The notes: a model not told the origin generated them from the sequence alone. 17,706 bases of DNA from JAMWZF01 sp041628615 (GCA_041628615.1 JBFKOW010000063.1:1-17706), one strand, 5' to 3'. Shown: positions 1-8,586, numbered from the stretch's first letter. Program-made: numbers and translations.

Positions 1-1
1 C

Positions 2-703
2 ATGCATTACCTCGACGTGTTCGATTTCCCCGGCGGCATGGCCCATCCCGGCCACCGCGCTTCCATCGCCCGCATCGTCCACCAGCTTGCCATGAGCCAG
101 GTCGGGCGCATGGTGCTCGACGAGTTGCTGGCCGTCGCCACTAGGACCGGCCCCCGGGCGGACAAGCTTCTGGTCGAGCCGACCTCGGGCGGGATGCAGA
201 CCGCCGCGTTCCAGAACTGGGACCAGGTCGGCTCCACGGTCTATTTCAGCGCCGCGCACTGGCGCGAGCCGTCCAGCGTGTTCCTGCACGAACTGGTCCA
301 TGTCATCGATCATTTCGAGGGCCGCCCGGACTGGGCCCGGCACAAGGTCTCGGGCGAGTTCGACGAGAAGGGCGAGGTGATCGGTATCGCCATCGCCAAC
401 CTCTACCGACTGGAACAGGGGCAGCGGACGGTGCGCGCCGACCACCTGAGCCCGGAAGCCACCAAATGGGTGCCGCCGTCCGACGCAGTGCCGGTCTTTG
501 CCGTCCATCACGACGTGTTCACGGAATACGCCGCCCGGAAACCGCGGCTCTGCGCCCGGCTCGGCCACTACGAACCGCCGGGCTACCCGGCGCACCTGTT
601 CAACCCGTTCCGGGCGGTGGCCGTCGACGGTCCGGGACGGCACCAGGTGATGATCCACTACAACCGGTCGCAGGCCGACGCGCTGTTCGCGCCGCCGGCC
701 TGA
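2..703 (+). CDS. HExxH zinc metallopeptidase-like protein (M91/NleD-like), possibly 5'-truncated
   Basis: The 233-residue frame carries HELVH at residues 96-100, followed by VIDHFEG. This is an HExxH zinc-binding and catalytic motif, with a C-terminal Tyr/His-rich region. The spacing of the motif and the segment before it (GRMVLDEL, about residues 36-43) resemble the M91 family, typified by the type III effector NleD. The substrate is unknown. No signal peptide or membrane segment is visible. The first ATG lies at the second base of the window, so the true start and ribosome binding site cannot be judged and the protein may begin upstream. It ends 22 bases from the convergent SDR gene. The metallopeptidase fold is fairly well supported; the M91 assignment is from motif memory only. 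Confidence 0.65.
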   Translation: MHYLDVFDFPGGMAHPGHRASIARIVHQLAMSQVGRMVLDELLAVATRTGPRADKLLVEPTSGGMQTAAFQNWDQVGSTVYFSAAHWREPSSVFLHELVHVIDHFEGRPDWARHKVSGEFDEKGEVIGIAIANLYRLEQGQRTVRADHLSPEATKWVPPSDAVPVFAVHHDVFTEYAARKPRLCARLGHYEPPGYPAHLFNPFRAVAVDGPGRHQVMIHYNRSQADALFAPPA

Positions 704-725
704 GCGCGGCGGGCGGCCGGGCCGC

Positions 726-1400
726 TCAGTTCTGCGGCATCAGGAAGATCTCGCGCACCGCGCAGCGCGGGTCGGCCTGCAGCGCGTGCATCACCGCCGC
801 CGCCACGTCCGCTGCCTTGAGCTTGTCGGGCTTGGCCTCCGAGAAGAAGGGCGTGTCGACCATGCCGGGGGCCACGACGGTGCAGCGCCCGCCCCAGTCG
901 CGCATCTCCTCGGCGAGGTTGCCGGCATAGCCGTGCACGAACCATTTCGAGGCGCCGTAGATCGAGCCCTTGATGTGCCGCCGGCCGGCTGCGGACCCGG
1001 TCAGGACCATGTGTCCCCGGGTAGACTTCAGGTGCGGCAGCGCGGCTTTGACCGTGTAGAGCAGTCCGAGGATGTTGGCGTCGATCATCGCCTTCCATTC
1101 CGCCGGGTCTCCGGCTTCGGTCCCCGGCGTGTCGAGCCCGGTGCCCGCGTTGGCAAAGGCCGCATGGACGGCGCCGAACCGGTCGGAGAGCGCGGCCAGC
1201 GCCTCGATCTGGCCGTCGAGATCGGTCACGTCGCCCGGCAGCGCCATCGCCCGCACCCCCAGTTCATCCGACAGCGCCGCGACCTTGTCCGCGGAACGGG
1301 CGAACAGCCCGACGTTCCAGCCGGCCTGCACGGCCTGCCGGGCGGTTTCGGCCCCGATGCCGGACGATGCGCCGGTGATGAAGAGGGTCTTTTCGGTCAT
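726..1400 (-). CDS. Short-chain dehydrogenase/reductase (SDR family oxidoreductase)
   Basis: A 224-residue classical SDR, a Rossmann-fold NAD(P)H-dependent cytosolic oxidoreductase. Visible motifs are the nucleotide-binding TGASSGIG at residues 9-16, NAG at 84-86, and the catalytic tetrad Asn109, Ser136, Tyr148 and Lys152 (YGASK). A conserved PGMVDTPF follows the active site. Arg35 after the second beta strand is compatible with NADP(H) preference. The length is short but normal for the family. The ATG at 1400 has a good Shine-Dalgarno sequence (AGGAAGGA) about six bases upstream. It lies 81 bases downstream of the sulfotransferase gene on the same strand and may be cotranscribed with it. The substrate cannot be read from the sequence. 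Confidence 0.93.
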   Translation of the reverse strand: MTEKTLFITGASSGIGAETARQAVQAGWNVGLFARSADKVAALSDELGVRAMALPGDVTDLDGQIEALAALSDRFGAVHAAFANAGTGLDTPGTEAGDPAEWKAMIDANILGLLYTVKAALPHLKSTRGHMVLTGSAAGRRHIKGSIYGASKWFVHGYAGNLAEEMRDWGGRCTVVAPGMVDTPFFSEAKPDKLKAADVAAAVMHALQADPRCAVREIFLMPQN

Positions 1401-1481
1401 GACTGATCCTTCCTGTCGGACTGGTACATCGGCTCAACGAGCGGGCAGGGCCCGGAGTTCCTGCACCCGGCGGCCGCCGCG

Positions 1482-3056
1482 TCAGTCGAGGCCGCCGGGA
1501 TAGAACTGCGCCAGTTCCGCCTTGAGCGGGCCGAGATGCGCCTCGTAGCGCCGCCACCGGGCGACCGAAGTGTCGTAGATCGGCTGCCGGACCTGCGCCA
1601 CCGACAGGGTGCGCACCTCCTTGGCGGCGGTATGGTCGAGGCAGGCCGGATCCCAGTCCAGCCCGAGGAAGCCGATGACGGACCGGGCGGTCGCCTCGGG
1701 GTCCGCGACCATGTCCTCGTAGCGCACCGCCATCATCGGGTTCGGCAGCACCGCCTTCCAGTGGTCCATCAGCCGCCGGTATTGCGCGTAGTAGCGGCCG
1801 AGGTCCCCGAAGTCGCGGGTATAGCTGTGCCAGCCCGAGAGCCGCTGCTGGTAGCAGCTCACGCAGGTGTCCATCGGGTCGCGCAGCGCGTGCAGGATCC
1901 GGGCCTTCGGCAGGATCCGCCCGACAAGGCCCAGCAGCTCGAAATTGTGCAGGTGCTTGTCGACGATCCGCGGCGCGGCGCCGGCGGTGGCCCGGACCGC
2001 CTCGAGATAGGCCGCGCCCATCTCCTGCGCCCGCGCCGCCTTCAGCCCCACGGTCAGCCGCTGCAACCCCGCGCCGTCGCCCTCGGCCACGCCCGCCGCC
2101 TGAACGAGCAGCCGCAGCGCCCGGCTCTCGCCGACCCCGGCGACCTGCGGGTGCCGGGTCAGGACCTGTTCGAGCAGGGTGCTGCCCGACCGGGGCATCC
2201 CGACGATGAACACCGGGGCATCGTCGGCCAGCCCGCCCGCGCCGAAATAGGCGGCCCGGCTGATCCGGGTCTGGGCGGCGACGAAGGCGGCCTGCCGCCG
2301 GCCGTCGTGGCGCAGGCCCTCGATCGCGTTGGCCTCGGCCATCCGGCGCATGGCGTCGTCGTGCCGGCCCTGGTCGTCGTCGATCCGCGCCAGCAGCTTC
2401 AGCGCGGTGGCCTTCGCTTCGGGCACGGTCTGCGCCGCCGCCACGCTGTCCCGGAAGTGGCCGATCAGGGGGTCCGCGTCGTCGGCCCGCACCGTCTTGG
2501 TGTAGATCGTGTAGAGCGGCAGGCTGTCGGGCGCGTCGGCAAAGATCTCGCGGCAGGCTTCGGCGGCGTCCTCGACCCGCCCGGCGCTGAGCAGCGCGGT
2601 GGCCCGCTGGAGCCGCGAGGGAAGGTGGTCGGGCCGCAGGTCCAGCGCGTTATCGAGGGTCGAGACCTCGGCCTCGAAATCGTCCATCCGGTGCTGCACC
2701 GCCGCCAGGACATAGAGAACGTCGGGGTCCTTCGGCGCCGCCTTGCGCGCGCTGCCGAGGTGCCCGAGCGCGGCGGCGTAACGCCCCAGCCCGGCCTCGG
2801 CCTGCGCCGCCTCAAGCCGCGCCGCCACGTTGCGCGGGGCCTTGGCGATCACCTTTTTCGCGGCCGCCAGCGCGGCGTGGTGCGCCCGGGTGACGCGGTT
2901 GTGGACCTGCGCGAGGGCGACCAGAAGGGTCGCGTCGCCCGGCTTGCGCCGCAGCGCCGCCTCGATCAGCGCAACGGCCTCGCGGCCCCGGCCCGCGCGG
3001 GTCAGCGCGGCGATCCGGGCGCCGAGGGAGACGGGTTGGGAGGCTGGCTCGGTCAT
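1482..3056 (-). CDS. TPR-repeat sulfotransferase family protein
   Basis: A 524-residue two-part protein. Residues about 10-250 are alpha-helical repeats of TPR type, seen as recurring Ala-rich helices with LxxALxxxP spacing. Residues about 280-520 form a PAPS-dependent sulfotransferase domain. The 5'-phosphosulfate loop is GMPRSGST at residues 286-293, and the 3'-phosphate-binding segment HALRDPMDTCVSCY lies at about 389-402. Such TPR-sulfotransferases are frequent in alphaproteobacteria, and their acceptors are mostly unknown. A role in sulfating a cell-surface glycan would fit the nearby capsule genes, but this is only inference. The ATG start at 3056 has a weak ribosome binding site. The gene is divergent from the YjbQ gene and upstream of the SDR. 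Confidence 0.9.
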   Translation of the reverse strand: MTEPASQPVSLGARIAALTRAGRGREAVALIEAALRRKPGDATLLVALAQVHNRVTRAHHAALAAAKKVIAKAPRNVAARLEAAQAEAGLGRYAAALGHLGSARKAAPKDPDVLYVLAAVQHRMDDFEAEVSTLDNALDLRPDHLPSRLQRATALLSAGRVEDAAEACREIFADAPDSLPLYTIYTKTVRADDADPLIGHFRDSVAAAQTVPEAKATALKLLARIDDDQGRHDDAMRRMAEANAIEGLRHDGRRQAAFVAAQTRISRAAYFGAGGLADDAPVFIVGMPRSGSTLLEQVLTRHPQVAGVGESRALRLLVQAAGVAEGDGAGLQRLTVGLKAARAQEMGAAYLEAVRATAGAAPRIVDKHLHNFELLGLVGRILPKARILHALRDPMDTCVSCYQQRLSGWHSYTRDFGDLGRYYAQYRRLMDHWKAVLPNPMMAVRYEDMVADPEATARSVIGFLGLDWDPACLDHTAAKEVRTLSVAQVRQPIYDTSVARWRRYEAHLGPLKAELAQFYPGGLD

Positions 3057-3120
3057 GGGAGCGATCTTTCATGCCGGCGGCGGCCTTGCAAGCCCGGCGC
3101 TGCCGGGGCAGTCCTTCTTC

Positions 3121-3543
3121 ATGCAGACCGAGTTCGAGATCGCCACGCGGGGCCCCGGCCTCTACGAGTTCACCGCCGAGGTCGCGGCCTGGCTGCGCGG
3201 CGGGGCGGACCCGGGGCCGGCGCTGCTCACGCTGATGATCCGGCACACGTCGGCCTCGCTCCTGATCCAGGAGAACGCCGATCCCGACGTGCAGGCCGAC
3301 CTGCGGGCCTTCTTCGACCGGCTGGTGCCGCCCGCCTCGGACCCGGCGATGCGCTACCTGACCCACACCGCCGAGGGCCCCGACGACATGCCCGCGCACA
3401 TCAAGGCGGCGATGCTCCCGGTGAGCCTGTCGATCCCGGTGGCGAACGGCCGGATGCGGCTTGGCACCTGGCAGGGGATCTACCTGTTCGAGCATCGCGC
3501 ACGCCCCCATCGCCGCAGCGTCGTGGCCCACCTGTCGCCCTGA
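3121..3543 (+). CDS. YjbQ family protein (UPF0047, secondary thiamine-phosphate synthase-like)
   Basis: The 140-residue product shows the full YjbQ/UPF0047 signature: IRHTSASLLIQENADPDV at about residues 39-56, then HTAEGPDDMPAHI, and near the end LGTWQGIYLFEHR. Members of this family show weak thiamine-phosphate synthase activity in E. coli, but the physiological role is unclear. The start at 3121 was chosen because it gives the usual family length and begins directly at the conserved first strand. An in-frame ATG at 3055 would add 22 residues and overlap the start codon of the divergent sulfotransferase gene. The ribosome binding site before 3121 is poor (GGGGCAG), so the start is less certain than the family assignment. 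Confidence 0.9.
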   Translation: MQTEFEIATRGPGLYEFTAEVAAWLRGGADPGPALLTLMIRHTSASLLIQENADPDVQADLRAFFDRLVPPASDPAMRYLTHTAEGPDDMPAHIKAAMLPVSLSIPVANGRMRLGTWQGIYLFEHRARPHRRSVVAHLSP

Positions 3544-3619
3544 CCGGAGGGCAAACGCACCAAAATCTAGCGGTCGGATTTCGGCCCTACCCAAACGCTG
3601 CGGAGGTTCCTATAGTGCT

Positions 3620-3651
3620 GGCCAATATCGGGGCAGCAGCCCCAAATGGCC
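3620..3651 (+). promoter_or_regulatory. Stem-loop in the nrdR 5' leader
   Basis: GGCCA (3620-3624) can pair with TGGCC (3647-3651), and inside it GGGGC (3630-3634) pairs with GCCCC (3639-3643) around an AGCA loop. The structure ends just before the GGGGGA Shine-Dalgarno sequence of nrdR (3655-3660). A TATAGT hexamer at 3611-3616 could be a -10 element, but no good -35 was found. The function is unknown and the stem may be chance in GC-rich DNA. Confidence 0.25.
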
Positions 3652-3666
3652 GAAGGGGGACCGAGG

Positions 3667-4134
3667 ATGCGCTGCCCGTTCTGCGGAAACGTCGATACCC
3701 AAGTGAAGGATTCCCGCCCGGCCGAGGACCATGTCGCGATCCGGCGGCGGCGGTTCTGCCCGGCCTGCGGCGGACGCTTCACCACCTACGAACGGGTCCA
3801 GCTTCGCGATCTCGTGGTCATCAAGTCGAACGGCCGCCGCGAGGAATTCGACCGCGACAAGCTGGAACGGTCGATCCGCATCTCGATGCAGAAGCGCCCC
3901 GTCGATCCCGAGCGCATCGACCAGATGATCAGCGGCATCGTGCGGCGTCTCGAAAGCATGGGCGAAACCGACATCGCGTCCAAGGTGATCGGCGAGATCG
4001 TGATGGAGAGCCTGTCGCGCATCGACACCGTGGCCTATGTCCGGTTCGCCAGCGTCTACAAGAACTTCCAGGCGGCAGACGATTTCGACAAGTTCGTCAG
4101 CGAACTGCGCCCCGAGACCCCGCCCGAGACGTGA
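3667..4134 (+). CDS. nrdR: Transcriptional repressor NrdR
   Basis: A 155-residue NrdR, the nucleotide-sensing repressor of ribonucleotide reductase operons. The N-terminal zinc ribbon has Cys3, Cys6, Cys31 and Cys34 with the basic stretch RRRRF before the second pair, and the GGRFTTYER motif follows. The ATP-cone domain spans about residues 48-138 and binds ATP or dATP. The start at ATG 3667 gives the canonical MRCPFC N-terminus and has a purine-rich Shine-Dalgarno sequence (GGGGGA) seven bases upstream; an in-frame ATG at 3646 would add seven residues and is less likely. The stop overlaps the GTG start of ribD, so the two are translationally coupled. The nrdR-ribD pairing is common in proteobacteria. 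Confidence 0.98.
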   Translation: MRCPFCGNVDTQVKDSRPAEDHVAIRRRRFCPACGGRFTTYERVQLRDLVVIKSNGRREEFDRDKLERSIRISMQKRPVDPERIDQMISGIVRRLESMGETDIASKVIGEIVMESLSRIDTVAYVRFASVYKNFQAADDFDKFVSELRPETPPET

Positions 4135-5243
4135 CCCGCGCCGCCGACGCGCGGTTCATGGACCTCGCGCTGGCGCTGGGCCGGCGCGGGCTGGGCCGGG
4201 TCTGGCCCTGGCCGGCGGTGGGCTGCGTTCTGGTGCGCGACGGCCGGATCGTCGGTCGCGGATGGTCGGACAGGGCCGGCCGCCGCCACGCCGAGCGGAT
4301 GGCCCTCGACCAGGCCGGCGAGGCGGCGCGCGGCGCGACCGCCTATGTCACGCTCGAACCCTGCGCCCACCACGGCAGCACGCCGCCCTGCGCCGACGCC
4401 CTGATCGCGGCCGGGATCGCCCGCGTGGTCGCCGCCACCGGCGATCCCAATCCGCTCGTGGCGGGGCGCGGTCTCGACCGGCTGCGCGGGGCGGGGGTCG
4501 CGGTGGAGACCGGCCTGCGCGAGCCCGAGGCCCGCGCCGCCCATTCCGGCTTTCTCAAGGTGCAGGCCACGGGCCTGCCCTTCGTGACCCTCAAGCTCGC
4601 CACCTCCTTCGACGGCCGGATCGCCACCGCAACGGGCGAGAGCCGGTGGATCACCGGCCCGGCGGCGCGGCGCGAGGTCCACGCGCAGCGCGCCCGTCAC
4701 GATGCGGTCCTCGTTGGCGCCGGAACGGTGCGCGCGGACGATCCGGCGCTGACGGTCCGCGGCCTCGGCACCGGTCATCAGCCGGTGCGGGTCGTCGCCT
4801 CGCGGCGGCTCGACATCCCGGCGGGCCGGCTGCTGGCGGATATCGGAGCCGCCCCGCTGTGGCTGTGCCACGGGCAGGAGGCCGCTGCAGAGGTGCTGTC
4901 GGCGTGGCAGGCGCGCGGCGCCGAGACCCTTCTCTGCCCGGCCGAGGACCGCCAGATCGACCCCTTGGCGATGCTGCGCATCCTCGCGGCGCGCGGGCTG
5001 ACCCGGGTGTTCTGCGAGGGCGGCGGCAGTCTCGCCGCCTCGCTGCTGGCGTCGGATCTGGTCGACGAACTGGTGGGCTTCACCGCCGGGCTGGCGCTGG
5101 GGGCGGAAGGTGTTCCGGGGATCGGCGCGATGGGAGTGGACCGGCTGGCCCTCGCGCCCCGGTTCCGGCTGGTCGAAAGCCGCGTCACGGGGCCCGACCT
5201 GATGCACCGCTGGACCCGGGCCGGGCCCGCCGGGGCCGCCTAG
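4131..5243 (+). CDS. ribD: Bifunctional diaminohydroxyphosphoribosylaminopyrimidine deaminase / 5-amino-6-(5-phosphoribosylamino)uracil reductase RibD
   Basis: A 370-residue bifunctional enzyme catalysing the second and third steps of riboflavin synthesis. The N-terminal deaminase domain has the zinc site His53-Ala-Glu55 with Cys78 and Cys87 in TLEPCAHHGSTPPC. The C-terminal reductase domain, from about residue 148, shows FVTLKLATSFDGRIA, VGAGTVRADDPALTVR and FCEGGGSLAASLL. The GTG at 4131 overlaps the nrdR stop (GTGA), which argues for coupling; ATG 4158 is an alternative nine codons later. Oddity: the motif normally read PNPxVG is PWPAVG here (Trp27), encoded within a tandem CTGGCC repeat at 4202-4213. 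The stop shares the palindrome CTAG with the stop of the convergent kpsC. Confidence 0.96.
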   Translation: MTRAADARFMDLALALGRRGLGRVWPWPAVGCVLVRDGRIVGRGWSDRAGRRHAERMALDQAGEAARGATAYVTLEPCAHHGSTPPCADALIAAGIARVVAATGDPNPLVAGRGLDRLRGAGVAVETGLREPEARAAHSGFLKVQATGLPFVTLKLATSFDGRIATATGESRWITGPAARREVHAQRARHDAVLVGAGTVRADDPALTVRGLGTGHQPVRVVASRRLDIPAGRLLADIGAAPLWLCHGQEAAAEVLSAWQARGAETLLCPAEDRQIDPLAMLRILAARGLTRVFCEGGGSLAASLLASDLVDELVGFTAGLALGAEGVPGIGAMGVDRLALAPRFRLVESRVTGPDLMHRWTRAGPAGAA

Positions 5244-7274
5244 CGCCAGATCCAGGCCCGTCCCGCGAGCAGCCCCTGCACCTTGGCGAGCAGACGGTTG
5301 GACCGTGACGGGCGCGGGATCGTGCCCGTGGCCAGCCGGTCCGCCACGACCTCCACCGGGCAGGCCAGCCCGGTCACCGGGTCGAAGTAGCGCGGATAGT
5401 CGATCAGCGCGGCGTGGACCAGTTGTGCGAGCGTCGGCCGCGCCGCCCGGTGCGGCACCGGCGGCGCCCTGTCGTCGGTCAGCCCCCATCCGGCGTAGAA
5501 CGGCGTGCCGAGGCAGGTCACGCGCTTGCCCCGGAGCAGCGCCTCGAAGCCGAGCAGCGACGTCATCGTCCAGATCTCGTCCACCCCGTCGAGCGCGGCG
5601 ACCGGATCGGTGCGGTCCAGCACCGCGTCGGCGATCGCGGCGGCGTCGGGCACGGTCCCGTCGCGCAGTCCGGCCTCAACGTCGGGATGCGGCTTGTAGA
5701 GGATTACCGCCGCCGGATTGGCGTCCCGCGCCGCCTTCAGCAGGGCCCGGTTGCCGCGGACGGTGTCCCCGCCCAGCCGGACCGAGGCATCGTCCTCGAC
5801 CTGGCCCGGCACCAGGATGCGGCGGCCGGCCGGCAGGTCCGCGGGCAGGGCCGCGCCGCCGAGGTTGTACTTGCCCAGCCGGGCGGCGGTCAGGCGCCGG
5901 ATCAGCCGCTGTGCCCGCGCCACCGCCGCCTCGGGCAGGTCCACGGAGGCGCCGATCAGCCGGTCCAGCCGGCTCTCGGCCGACGGGTCGTAGTAGATGC
6001 CGAGATCGTCCAGCACGAGCGACAGCGGCGGGACCAGATCGGCCCCCAGGCCGCGCGACCGCAGGAACCCGTCCTCGACCCGCACGGCGCCGGGATGGGC
6101 CTCGGACCGCGACGCCCAGGCCATGTGCCGCCGGCCGTCGCGCGCGGCCCGCGCGGCGGCGCCGGGCCGGTCGTCGAACAGCACCCGCCGCTCGCTGCCG
6201 AAGACCCGCTGCAGCGGGGCCCGCTTCCACAGCCGCATCCCCGATGCCACCCAGCCGGACCGGTCCTCCCGCCAGGCCCGGGCCTGCGCGGCCAGCGCCT
6301 CGGCGGCCGTCTCGAAGTCGCAGAGCCTGTCGCGATAGGGGTCGTACCATGTCGGAAACTGGATCATCGCCCCGGCGAACAGCTGCGCGCGGGTCAGCCG
6401 CCGTTGCCTGCGGTCCAGCGGGGTGCGGTCGTCGGTCAGGCCCCAACCGGCATAGAACGGCTGGCCGAAGACCACGGGCCGGTGCCCGGCGAGGATCGCC
6501 TCGAACCCGAGCTGGCTTGAAAAGACGTAGACCGCCACCGCGCCCTCGAACAGCCGCCAGGGCGACACCGCGTCGGACAGCAGCGTGACCTCCGGCCCGG
6601 CGTCCTCGTCCCGGAAGTGCCCCGGCCGCTGGCCGGCGGCGGTTTCCGGATGGCTCTTGATGACGATCCGCGCGCCGGGATGCTCTTCCCGGGCGTAGTG
6701 CAGCATCTCCAGGAAACTGTTGCGGTTGCCGCGGCTGGCGGTGACCGAGGCATCGTCGGCGGTCTGGTCGACGACGAGCACGAAGCCCGGGGCGGGGACC
6801 GGCGCCTCCGGTTCGACGGCGGCGTATTTGGTCAGGTGAGCCCGTTGCAGGCTCGATCCCGGCCCGGGCCCGGTCCAGCAGGGCGGTGTCGTCGAACGGC
6901 GCGGAGGCCAGCAGCCGTTCGAGGCCGGAGGGCCGGGCCGGGTCGAAATGCACGCCCTCGGTGTCGAGCAGCAGCCCGATCGGCGGCCCGCCGCCGTCGC
7001 GGCCGGCCCGGACCGAGCGGAGGAAGGCGTCTTCGACCCGCAGCACCGGCGCATCCCGGCGCGCGGCGACGGCTTCGCCCCGCGGGCTGGTCGGGCTCTG
7101 GCCCCAGACCCCGACCAGGTCGGACACCCCGGACGGCGCGCCAAGCCGGATGCCGTAGCCGGCGAGGTCGAGGATCCGGCGGACCCGGCCCTGTGTCAGG
7201 AAGCCGCCGTTATAGACGAAAAGACGCCGCCGGGATCCGGCGGCGTCGGGCGATTGCCCCGGCGCGGAAGGCAC
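5240..7274 (-). pseudogene. kpsC: Capsule polysaccharide beta-Kdo transferase KpsC, frameshifted
   Basis: KpsC extends the beta-Kdo linker of lipid-anchored capsules through two tandem glycosyltransferase modules. Module 1 begins at the GTG at 7274 (LFVYNGGFLTQGR, RVEDAFLRS), but its frame is lost near 6851. The rest of module 1 (HLTKYAAVEPE, PFYAGWGLTDDR) and all of module 2 (RVEDGFLRS, LGKYN, PFYAGWGLTDDR) are read in another frame to the stop at 5240. The joined length of about 677 residues is normal for KpsC. Aligning the junction to the same place in module 2 suggests a 2-base loss after an ATC GAG pair. Unrepaired, translation would give 141 correct residues and then continue out of frame to 5676. 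It starts eight bases after the export lipoprotein gene. A sequencing error is a real alternative to a true mutation. Confidence 0.85.
7219..7247 (-). terminator. Rho-independent terminator-like hairpin at the 5' end of kpsC
   Basis: A perfect 11-base inverted repeat, GACGCCGCCGG at 7223-7233 and CCGGCGGCGTC at 7237-7247, has a three-base loop. On the minus strand it is followed directly by TTTTCGTC. It lies 36 to 64 bases past the stop of the export lipoprotein gene and inside the first codons of kpsC as started at 7274. It could terminate or attenuate the upstream transcript. The U tract is only four bases, so efficiency is uncertain. Confidence 0.5.
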
Positions 7275-7282
7275 CGCGCCGC

Positions 7283-8419
7283 CTATTCCGTCGCGATCGA
7301 GCTGGCCACGTTGGCTGCGGAAAGGGTCCCGGTCGCGGCCGCGATCACCTTGTTGAACTGCACGAAGGGGGCCTCGGTCACATAGACGGTATCGCCGTCG
7401 CGGATCGCGAAATCCCGGGCCATGAACAGGCCGTTCGGCTTCGTCAGGTCGAGAACGTAGACCACGCGCTGCACCCCGGTCAGGTCCTCCGTGCCGCCGA
7501 GAAGGGCTTCGGCGATCTCTTCCGGTTCGTTGCGGAACACGAACACGCCGGTGGGGTCCGCCGCCGTGGTCGACAGGCCGCCGACCTGGGCCAGGGCCTC
7601 GATCGCCGACAGGCTCTGGGTCTGGAACGGAACCCGGTTCTGCGCGCCGGTCGCGCCGAGCGCGGTGAAACTGCGGGTATCCTGCTTGACGATGATCCTG
7701 TCGCCGCCGCGCAGGGCGATGTCGTGCCCCGGGTGATCGTAGAGGTCGTCGAACCAGATCGACCCGCTGTGGTTGCCCCGCACGAGGGTCACCTGCGCGA
7801 TCTCGGGCTCGATCTGGACGCCGCCGGCGGCCGCGAGCATCGCCGACAGGGTCCGGGTCGGCCGTTCGATCGGGTAGACGCCCTGCGCGCCGACCGCGCC
7901 GACGATGGAAACGGTGGATCCGTCCCCGGCCAGCCGGCGCACCTGCACCTGCGGTTCGGGGGTCTGCTCGTTCAGCTTCTCGGTGATGATCCGGCGAATC
8001 GCCTCGGGGGTGTTGCCCGCGGCGCGGATCCGCCCGGCGTAGGGCACGAAGATGAAGCCCGCGCCGTCGACCTGCACTTCTTCGAGCGCGGTGGCGTTCT
8101 GCCCGAGCGGCACCAGCAGACCGTCATCGACGTTCTCCCAGATCGTCAGGCCCAGCGTATCGCCCGGCGCGATGACGTCGGAGCCCAGTTCGCCGGCATT
8201 GGCGAAGCCGGCCGAGAACCCGAGCGCGGGTTGCACTCCGGCAATGCGGTTGACGCGGTCCGTGACGGTGAAGATGAAGGCGTCGCCGCCTTCCAGCACC
8301 GACCCCGCGAAGATTTCGGCCTTGTTGGGCCCCGACGAGGGCAGCGCGCAGGCGCCAAGCAGGGCAAGGGTCGCCGCGAGGGACGCGCCCCGGGCAAGTC
8401 TACGGGTGAGGGACTGCAC
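7283..8419 (-). CDS. Outer-membrane polysaccharide export lipoprotein (OPX/Wza family)
   Basis: A 378-residue periplasmic/outer-membrane lipoprotein that forms the exit channel for capsular polysaccharide. The N-terminus has an arginine-rich start, a hydrophobic stretch and a lipobox LLGAC with the lipidated Cys24. A Poly_export domain lies at about residues 75-162 (VIAPGDTLGLTIW, VDGAGFIFVPYAGRI). Two SLBB-like segments follow: VSIVGAVGAQGVYPI at about 170-184, and FTALGATGAQNRVPF at about 251-265. The GTG start at 8419 was chosen over the ATG at 8455 because GAGGAG sits eight bases before it and gives a normal signal peptide. The gene lies between kpsS and kpsC, as expected for a capsule operon. 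There is a 167-base gap to kpsS; only a -35-like TTGACG (minus strand, 8466-8471) without a matching -10 is seen there. Confidence 0.92.
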   Translation of the reverse strand: MQSLTRRLARGASLAATLALLGACALPSSGPNKAEIFAGSVLEGGDAFIFTVTDRVNRIAGVQPALGFSAGFANAGELGSDVIAPGDTLGLTIWENVDDGLLVPLGQNATALEEVQVDGAGFIFVPYAGRIRAAGNTPEAIRRIITEKLNEQTPEPQVQVRRLAGDGSTVSIVGAVGAQGVYPIERPTRTLSAMLAAAGGVQIEPEIAQVTLVRGNHSGSIWFDDLYDHPGHDIALRGGDRIIVKQDTRSFTALGATGAQNRVPFQTQSLSAIEALAQVGGLSTTAADPTGVFVFRNEPEEIAEALLGGTEDLTGVQRVVYVLDLTKPNGLFMARDFAIRDGDTVYVTEAPFVQFNKVIAAATGTLSAANVASSIATE

Positions 8420-8586
8420 TGCTCGATCTCCTCGACCAATCGGGTCTTTTTGCATTCTTTTTCGGCGTCAAACTACCTGCACGCCCCGGGAAAATCCACC
8501 GCGGCGCGGCCTGTCGGGGCGCGGAAAGGGGAGGTGTTGCACGACCGACCCGCGCCGCCTCACGGTCTACAACCCATTGGGGGTCT

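Noticed and set aside
3544..3666. NrdR box upstream of nrdR
   Set aside because: CCTATAGTG shares a few bases with an NrdR box, but the two-sided 16-base palindrome is missing.
1536..4130. Very long open frame on the plus strand running through the sulfotransferase and YjbQ region into ribD
   Set aside because: It is antisense or out of frame to well-supported genes, with Pro/Arg/Gly-rich nonsense composition typical of GC-rich shadow frames. Only the ribD part from 4131 is real.
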